29,442 nucleotides of DNA, taken from IMG/VR virus record IMGVR_UViG_3300006919_000285, positions 1 through 29,442 of that record. One strand, given 5' to 3'. Below, in pieces: positions 25,801 to 29,442 of the stretch. Position 1 is the first letter of the stretch, and each line of letters starts with the position of its first letter. The notes beneath the pieces were generated by a model. It ran no database searches, was not told where the DNA came from, and was given only the letters and a program-made list of their open reading frames with translations. The DNA is from a virus. A program made the translations under genes and the position numbers.

Positions 25801-27082
25801 ATACTCACATGGAATGTACACAACATCATCTAGTGTTAGACTATTAGATGTTGAAGGTGACAGAAAAGATTCGGTTGTGGAAGTGACGAATAGAGTTTTA
25901 TCTGGTACTCCTAGTGATGGTACTTACACAGATTTAGATGTTGCATATGCAAGTGGTTCCGGTGGTTCTGGCCTGAAGGTCGATATTACTGTTGCATCTG
26001 GTGTTATTTCTGATTTTAGAATTTCCGATGTTGGTCAGGGATATTCTGTAAATGACAATCTAATTGTTAGTAACTTTAATAGTGGTGCAGATGTAACTTT
26101 TAATGTATCTTCAATTGAAGATACCATTGGTGGATTTCCATTAAATTCTATTAGATATGTAGCTGGAAATTCGTTAGCTGCATTCACTACAATAGCTAAC
26201 ATAACTATGGATTCCTTTACTATTATTCCAGACACTTCTTCTTATCAAGGTATCAATAAGTTGGAGAATGCTTGGACTGCATTAAATAGTACAAGTGCTG
26301 GTGGTAGACCGAGAATGCTGAAAAACGTTTATTATGATGTGGGTCAAACAATGATTCCTCATGTTCAACCACAAGGAACTAAAATATTCAGTAACATATA
26401 CCCAACAGCAATGTCTTCACCTGAAGGATTTGCACCTCAGACACCGTACTCTAAAGATAATGAATCGGTTTTCTTCACACTGAATGACAATATTTACTTT
26501 AATAGACCCAATGTTGTTGCCTCAAGATTGAACGAAGTTGATAAAATGCAATCTGAAAGGTCTCTGGATATCAGGATTCAATTCACAACAGATAATCCAA
26601 ATGTTAGTCCTGTTTTTGATTTAGAATCTATGGGGTTTGTTGCGGTGATGAATAGGATTAATAATATTGATACATCATCTGATGTTCCAACTGGGACCAC
26701 TTATGTTGCATCAACTGAACCAGAAGGTGATAACAATAAATTTGTATACGTAACTAAGAAGGTTGAATTACAAAATCCTGCAACTTCATTGAAGGTATTT
26801 GCAGATAACTTCAGACCTCTTGGAACAGAACTTGAATTTATGTATAAAATTATTAAAACGGATGAAGATACTCCTGTTGATGATATAGGATGGCGGTATT
26901 TTAACACCACTGGAACTTCAGATATTGAAATTGATGCTGATAGTAGGTCATTTAAAGAGTACTCATACACTGCTGATGATTTGCCAGAATTTATATCTTT
27001 TGCTATAAAGATTGTAGGTAAATCTTCTAACACATGTATCGTTCCTGTTGTAACTTCATTCAGGGCATTGGCATTAGCATAA
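19883..27082 (+). CDS. Giant DUF4815-type baseplate/fibre structural protein
   Basis: This 2399-residue protein is the largest in the window. The N-terminus KTNLNVSPYYDDYDEDKNYH, YRAGRPIQARELTQTQSILQ and IEKFGGHFFKEGS is the DUF4815 pattern of T4-like marine phage virion proteins. At about 1143-1215 a predicted coiled-coil (YTMKDIDRINKRLTNLEQ) and LHPDYSCSIDAKRGQ occur. A Pro/Glu-rich hinge follows at about 1580-1610. Near 1780, VDPLAQSFLVTQQGGIFL begins a conserved terminal domain with EVYFSKKDQ, SPVKLEQNEEYCFVLISPS and SQPYLGSMFKSQNTKTWTPE. It probably connects the wedge to fibres, in place of T4 gp10/gp9, but this is inferred from position. A TTGAGG site precedes the ATG. Confidence 0.85.
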   Translation: MVEKTNLNVSPYYDDYDEDKNYHKILYRAGRPIQARELTQTQSILQNQIEKFGGHFFKEGSIVQGAQLDINSNTFYVKVESSNPNSNGDSNVNTYLSDFVGKFLRGQTTGVILKVSDFSEQTTSDPATLFGNFITQGTDAFNSFGFIGNEVLEEVTLNSDGVPTVNAGNNNQFQIPEFIKTNPSVGRSLSAQISEGLVYTRGFFVSVPKQSIILEKYTARGTYKVGLSITETKISSADDVSLNDNSQGTSNENAPGADRLKISLTLSKEQISTVENLNFIEMGRVLQGKVRSGVKKSVYGEFENTLAKRTYDANGDFVVQKFVGTTREHLNTGTNNGVYEADDGGLEKNFVLEISKGQAYVKGYDITKISTEFVTLNKARTTASLEGASTSVRLGNNIKITNTHSMPDLGSETTSTNTFGVLKFYDGTISTPGVASSSNMIGYGRVRDVSLSDGTDTSGIYDDTSVFNLSCFDIKMFTKLTGTTSTATFEAGDKVTGATSGATGIVSEDVLSGGSEIYVHDVVGTFQVGESVNARTNTATIATTTAVRSYNIDRVRSVFASTASGGTNFTADLVLDSNVVLTGTITLTNGNATMSGFLTRFVSELKEGDIIVGGDGTEAIVSSVTDGTTVTLTAPYSGSNFSGNVTRKRTKIDKQSQTANIFAFPRDYVSTSSVGSNTFRKQEIVTISGGQFIVETGLANTELGSVSDPNSFIISVLTAGSGSSPLLAAGDVIDLTDPSWTKSVTTGGGGVGEKVTVSSGSNINADDNNAQLLVTYTVDYTNQTRRSKTLREARCLSFESSNSSGVFYGTAYDHKDLCLGVSDVFRIRGVFEGVGGSTPLPPSAQFLDPSAVFSTFEIVVGQTTGVQAKVIKYDALGRTYFYYLNEGESFNEGEFIVGQLSKAQAEINGLSAGSPNIASRYFFDNGQRDGFYDLSKLTLKPGSPSPNNPILVLFDYFTASGGDFYDVGSYSGIDYSEIPVYSPNKVDLGGLEPDGQFELSDAVDCRPSVGQVLGLSTFSSNNPDPESPLNISDNVGSGARYAPFSYENGRSFASTRPNITVTGSSPIHTPVTGTSFNSDIEFYVARIDRVFLNKQGKFQISKGVPAITPQRPGVINDAIELYEIYVPAYTKNLANVSIKTKDYKRYTMKDIDRINKRLTNLEQVTALSLLESEALSKQILDGDGLDRFKSGFVVDNFNNHGIGDVLHPDYSCSIDAKRGQVRPAGATVNVDLKMNHALSKNLFWHSDNIVTLPYGVINYIEADKASRSISVNPYTVYDYKGKMKLSPSQDLWFDITETETAKTGNTLYDAVFVKSSAEAQTLGVEDGELMSTVWGGWQTDWSGSPSETIETTNIAGGWDGDPTQAGNWVQGTTINRTITEQVEGQSRNGIQTSVVENSTTETGNSRLKSGELQQYMRENQIFVTVDGLKPNTNHFTFFDNIDVNNYCQPLTSSFSTRNTTVIGDGLRSDSKGTLSFIFHLPKTKKLKFKTGQRMLKVTSSYYDLNNPSSVAVSEYRSDGTLLTQDTEIVTTRTVTYVNEVVSETQQITSTSESIATEPYGVSTNSVDVPADTYNITNVYNDYTIVNPTEPEPTPPPEVVDVEEVIPPNNQNTGGAELENPGDSGDNIVETIANDTNNLSVGVVLGGQSNFVGGTIPISYCFTDGTCDRDNDVYEPTSGAVEPVATVYNVTYEGSDWETGDVPNYVNEADIIAAAAAWSNGTSVTVEPTYNTAGTAITAQATTTVSSAPAGISSPDSISTRIQSFSGEDYFRDWKESNERGFCYVDPLAQSFLVTQQGGIFLHDVEVYFSKKDQSGATITCEIRNMVNSHPGNKIIDYVSLRPGSVNVSDNATASTKFKFLSPVKLEQNEEYCFVLISPSADYEVWHSRIGEADITTGQQISSQPYLGSMFKSQNTKTWTPEQTDDIKFRLNICNFNRNMVGYMRLENKDVTWKRLKRNPIETFQGQNYVKINSYSHGMYTTSSSVRLLDVEGDRKDSVVEVTNRVLSGTPSDGTYTDLDVAYASGSGGSGLKVDITVASGVISDFRISDVGQGYSVNDNLIVSNFNSGADVTFNVSSIEDTIGGFPLNSIRYVAGNSLAAFTTIANITMDSFTIIPDTSSYQGINKLENAWTALNSTSAGGRPRMLKNVYYDVGQTMIPHVQPQGTKIFSNIYPTAMSSPEGFAPQTPYSKDNESVFFTLNDNIYFNRPNVVASRLNEVDKMQSERSLDIRIQFTTDNPNVSPVFDLESMGFVAVMNRINNIDTSSDVPTGTTYVASTEPEGDNNKFVYVTKKVELQNPATSLKVFADNFRPLGTELEFMYKIIKTDEDTPVDDIGWRYFNTTGTSDIEIDADSRSFKEYSYTADDLPEFISFAIKIVGKSSNTCIVPVVTSFRALALA

Positions 27083-27288
27083 TGGGTATAAAAGTAGATG
27101 GACATAATCAATTATACCGAGATGAACAAACTCAGGCTATAATAAATAAAGATAATGAAGAATACGAAAGCTATATCCTTCGTAGGAACAAATTAAAACG
27201 CGAACGTGAAGAAATTAAAAATCTAAAGAATGAAGTTTCTGATTTGAAAAAATTAATAACGACACTAATAGAGAAAATAGATGGCTAA
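27082..27288 (+). CDS. Small coiled-coil protein of T4-like marine phages
   Basis: This 68-residue protein starts at the ATG that overlaps the previous stop (TAATG). An upstream in-frame ATG at 27034 lies inside the giant gene and is not preferred. It begins MGIKVDGHNQLYRDEQTQAI, then becomes strongly charged and helical (REREEIKNLKNEVSDLKKL), a likely coiled coil. I recall this pattern as a small conserved protein next to fibre genes in T4-like marine phages. Its role is unknown, and fibre chaperone or trimerisation helper would fit. Its end overlaps the next gene by 8 bases. Confidence 0.75.
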   Translation: MGIKVDGHNQLYRDEQTQAIINKDNEEYESYILRRNKLKREREEIKNLKNEVSDLKKLITTLIEKIDG

Positions 27289-28747
27289 GACAGTAGACGA
27301 ATTTAGTACTTTAGATGATTTTAGACTGAAGTACAACGAGTTAGCGACTGACGTTGGTGATATCGCTGGACTTGCAACTGATAGAAGAACAACTATCATT
27401 GACGCCTTGAACAGTATCGAAGAAAAGGTTTTCTTCTTTCAAGAATTCATTTTCACTGCTACCGCTTCTCAGATAGAATTCACTGGCCAAGACAATAGTG
27501 GCAACACGTTAAGATTTCGAAGCAATCGTATTCAGGTTTTTGTTGATGATATGCATTTACTTGAAGACGATGACTACATTATTGCAAGTCCGGTAGGTAA
27601 CTCACACACTGAAATTCAGCTTGTTGGTTCTTATTCTGCCGGTTTGTCTGCTGGTCAAAAATTAACTGTCTATTCTTTCACTGGTTCATTTATTGGAACT
27701 GAAATTCAAGATGCTATTGTTGGTTATTACACAGAAAACCAATTTAATGCAATCTATAATACAAACGATGAAGGTGTTATTTTAAACGCACGTTCATTCG
27801 GTGCAACTACGGTACTTACATATGGTGATGTAATTGACGGTGAGTATAAAATAGAATTTGCAGGAAATACCTATACACAAGGCTATATGTTGGTAGAAGG
27901 TGCTGTTGAACTGAACAGTACTCTTGGTGTAGATGGTAACTTTAGAGTTGGTACTGGTGATACATCATTGTTTGATGTTGATGCAGCTACAGGTAATACA
28001 CAAATTGATGGTACTCTAGAAGTAGATAGTACTCTTGGTGTAGATGGTAACTTTAGAGTTGGTACTGGTGGTACATCATTGTTTGATGTTGATGCAGCTA
28101 CAGGTAACACTCAAATCGATGGCACCTTAGAAGTTGATGGTACAGTAGGAGTTGATGGAAACTTTAGAGTTGGTACATCTGGTAACTCAAAGTTTGATGT
28201 TGCGGCTTCTACAGGTAATACTCAAATCGATGGTACTTTGGGTGTTGATGGAAACTTAACAGTTAATACAGATAAATTTGTGGTGACTGCTTCAAATGGT
28301 GATGTCAGTGCACTTGGCACTATAACCTCAACATTTTCCGGTAATTTAACGGGTAATGTACTCGGTGATGTTACAGGAGATATTTACTCATCAAATGGTA
28401 CCAGCAAAATTTTAGAAAGTGGTACAAACGGAACAGACGCAACTTTTACTGGTGATGTTACTGGACAAGTTAGTGACATCACTAACCACGCTATAACAGC
28501 ATTAAATGATGTTAATAATACAAATCCAACTTCAGGGCAGACAGGTTACCTATTAACTTGGACTGGAACCGAATGGCAAGGTGCAGAAGCACCAGATACA
28601 GGTGTCATTACCTTAACATCAAGTAATGGTATTGTTGATAGTGGCACTGCTGATAACCCAGATATAGAATTGGATTATGAAATTGTTTCTGTTGCACCGT
28701 CTGGTGCAGGTGGAACTTCTACAGGGCACCTTTGGTTCGTAGTATAA
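27281..28747 (+). CDS. Tail fibre-like protein with 37-residue repeats
   Basis: This 488-residue protein has the N-terminal attachment module MAKTVDEFSTLDDFRLKYNE and GDIAGLATDRRTTIIDALNS, followed by a beta-rich part. Then come 37-residue repeats (about 213-320, each STLGVDGNFRVGTG plus SLFDVDAATGNTQIDGTLEV) and shorter strand repeats GNLTGNVLGDVTGDI. The C-terminus (ITALNDVNNTNPTSGQTGYL, LTWTGTEWQGAEAPDTGVIT) ends in a Gly-rich tip and is the likely receptor-proximal part. Such repeated GNTQIDGTL strands are typical of trimeric beta-helix fibres. It overlaps the coiled-coil gene by 8 bases. The fibre role is inferred from composition and position. Confidence 0.8.
   Translation: MAKTVDEFSTLDDFRLKYNELATDVGDIAGLATDRRTTIIDALNSIEEKVFFFQEFIFTATASQIEFTGQDNSGNTLRFRSNRIQVFVDDMHLLEDDDYIIASPVGNSHTEIQLVGSYSAGLSAGQKLTVYSFTGSFIGTEIQDAIVGYYTENQFNAIYNTNDEGVILNARSFGATTVLTYGDVIDGEYKIEFAGNTYTQGYMLVEGAVELNSTLGVDGNFRVGTGDTSLFDVDAATGNTQIDGTLEVDSTLGVDGNFRVGTGGTSLFDVDAATGNTQIDGTLEVDGTVGVDGNFRVGTSGNSKFDVAASTGNTQIDGTLGVDGNLTVNTDKFVVTASNGDVSALGTITSTFSGNLTGNVLGDVTGDIYSSNGTSKILESGTNGTDATFTGDVTGQVSDITNHAITALNDVNNTNPTSGQTGYLLTWTGTEWQGAEAPDTGVITLTSSNGIVDSGTADNPDIELDYEIVSVAPSGAGGTSTGHLWFVV
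27917..28237 (+). repeat. 111-bp tandem repeats inside the fibre gene
   Basis: Units begin at 27917, 28028 and 28139. The first two are 111 bp and nearly identical in their first 80 bases, while the last third carries mostly synonymous changes. The third is more diverged and slightly shortened before merging into the next strand repeat. The reading frame is kept throughout. Confidence 0.9.
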
Positions 28748-28750
28748 ATA
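28743..28750 (+). promoter_or_regulatory. T4-type late promoter box (TATAAATA) before the repeat protein
   Basis: An exact TATAAATA contains the stop codon of the fibre gene and ends 7 bases before the next ATG (28758). I see no ribosome site in the 10-base gap. It is the third late box in the window set unusually close to a start codon. Confidence 0.5.
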
Positions 28751-28757
28751 AGTTAAA

Positions 28758-29442
28758 ATGGCAGACATATATGTAAATTTAGGGTACTCCTTTCAGCAAA
28801 ATTACATCGCCCGTACGCCATTAAATAATCAACAAACATCTCAGGGAAGAGCACCAACACCATATATTGCCATTGGTAGAGTACCCGCAAACGCTCAAAC
28901 CGCAGCTAATAATCAAAGTCCGTTTATTCAACAAAACAGACAACCATCAACCTATAACAATATCGGTAGAAATCCGTTAATTTATCAGTTTAGGTCGCCG
29001 TCTATCTATCAAGTTATTGCGATAGGTAATACTAGAATTCCTTATATCGCTGATGGTCAACAACCGTTAATTAAGAATAATCAACAACCGTTAATTAAAA
29101 ACGCACAAACAGTGGGTCAAACGGTTACTCGTGGTATCGGTATTATTCAATATGCATATAGAGTAGCTGCACCATACCCTTATGAATATCAACAACCGTC
29201 TAGAACTCAGATACCCGGTATTGGTATTATCCAGTATGCATATAGGGCAGATGCACCATACCCCTACACTTATCAACAACCGTCTAGAACTCAGATACCC
29301 GGTATTGGTATTATACAATATGCATATAGGGCAGATGCACCATACCCTTATGAATATCAACAACCGTCTAGAACTCAGATACCCGGTATTGGTATTATCC
29401 AGTATGCATATAGGGCAGATGCACCATACCCTTATGAATATC
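28758..29442 (+). CDS. Repetitive virion-like protein (partial, runs off right edge)
   Basis: The frame begins MADIYVNLGYSFQQNYIART and stays open to the window end, 228 complete codons, with no stop. The protein is rich in Gln, Pro, Tyr, Asn and Ile, with motifs such as AIGRVPANAQ, NNQQPLIKNNQQPLIKNAQ, and then a 28-residue repeat (QQPSRTQIPGIGIIQYAYRA plus DAPYPYEY). There is no signal peptide and no membrane segment. Composition and position after a tail fibre gene suggest a fibre or adhesin component, but no family is recognised. It was not found by closed-ORF methods because it lacks a stop in the window. Confidence 0.75.
   Translation, partial: MADIYVNLGYSFQQNYIARTPLNNQQTSQGRAPTPYIAIGRVPANAQTAANNQSPFIQQNRQPSTYNNIGRNPLIYQFRSPSIYQVIAIGNTRIPYIADGQQPLIKNNQQPLIKNAQTVGQTVTRGIGIIQYAYRVAAPYPYEYQQPSRTQIPGIGIIQYAYRADAPYPYTYQQPSRTQIPGIGIIQYAYRADAPYPYEYQQPSRTQIPGIGIIQYAYRADAPYPYEY
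29106..29442 (+). repeat. 84-bp tandem repeats in the right-edge gene
   Basis: Four units start at 29106 (degenerate), 29190, 29274 and 29358, and the last base of the window begins a fifth. Units two to four differ by 2-6 bases each. The fourth looks like the second in its first part and the third in its last part. Each unit encodes 28 residues with the frame preserved. Confidence 0.92.

Noticed and set aside
27034-27081. Upstream start for the small coiled-coil gene (84 residues)
   Set aside because: The extra 16 residues overlap the end of the giant gene and do not resemble the conserved beginning MGIKVDGH, which has its own coupled TAATG start.
27141-27148. AATAAATA inside the 68-residue coiled-coil gene
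   Set aside because: It falls within coding sequence and matches only the relaxed box. It could serve the fibre gene but nothing else supports it.
27883-29363. Minus-strand repetitive frames opposite the 111-bp and 84-bp repeats
   Set aside because: They repeat only because the sense-strand coding repeats do, and there is no start signal.
1-29442. tRNA genes, CRISPR arrays, insertion sequences, integrase or attachment sites
   Set aside because: No gap is long enough for a tRNA outside coding sequence except 13474-13540, which does not fold as one. No spacer-repeat pattern or transposase was seen. The tandem repeats present are coding.

Overview
This window is a piece of a T4-like (Straboviridae-type or marine T4-superfamily) contractile-tailed phage genome, carrying mainly the baseplate and tail-fibre gene cluster. 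The evidence is a run of recognisable T4 orthologues (gp4, gp48, gp53, a gp27-type hub, gp5, gp25, gp6, gp8, gp26, gp51, gp54). The low-GC sequence, the T4-type late promoter boxes (TATAAATA/NATAAATA), and the protein styles typical of marine phages (DUF4815-like giant protein, short fibre genes, EDG-rich repeats) point to a phage of a marine bacterium such as a cyanobacterium, SAR11 or another AT-rich host. The host cannot be decided from the sequence. Every base belongs to, or lies within about 70 bases of, a gene. I found no tRNA, CRISPR array, insertion sequence or integrase.

Left arm (1-6638, minus strand). One tightly overlapped operon reads right to left: gp4 head-completion nuclease, HAD phosphatase, KdsB-like CMP-sugar synthetase, two related unknown proteins sharing an HPGxxR motif, a conserved unknown, gp54-like tail-tube initiator, gp26, a tiny gp51, a T4-type lysozyme, a coiled-coil protein, an EF-hand two-helix membrane protein (holin candidate), and a virion-like protein cut by the window edge. 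The operon mixes head completion, hub assembly, lysis and sugar activation. gp26 ends on a T8 slippery run with the gp51 frame open in -1, so a programmed frameshift producing a gp26-gp51 fusion is plausible.

Divergent control region (6639-6683). This 45-base gap lies between gp4 and gp48 and carries a late promoter box for the plus strand.

Right arm (6684-29442, plus strand). The order is gp48 tail-tube cap, gp53 wedge, gp27-like hub, gp5-like needle (no lysozyme domain), gp25, gp6, a small virion protein, a gp7-like 1425-aa wedge protein, gp8, a 2399-aa DUF4815-type baseplate/fibre protein, a small coiled-coil protein, a 488-aa fibre with 111-bp repeats, and a repetitive protein with 84-bp tandem repeats running off the right edge. 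Together these encode the central hub and needle, the wedges, and the peripheral host-recognition parts, in roughly inside-to-outside order.

The most interesting signals are the probable -1 frameshift at gp26/gp51, late promoter boxes placed only 5-7 bases before start codons, the tandem HPGxxR paralogues beside CMP-sugar genes, the EF-hand holin candidate, and the mosaic 84-bp repeats.
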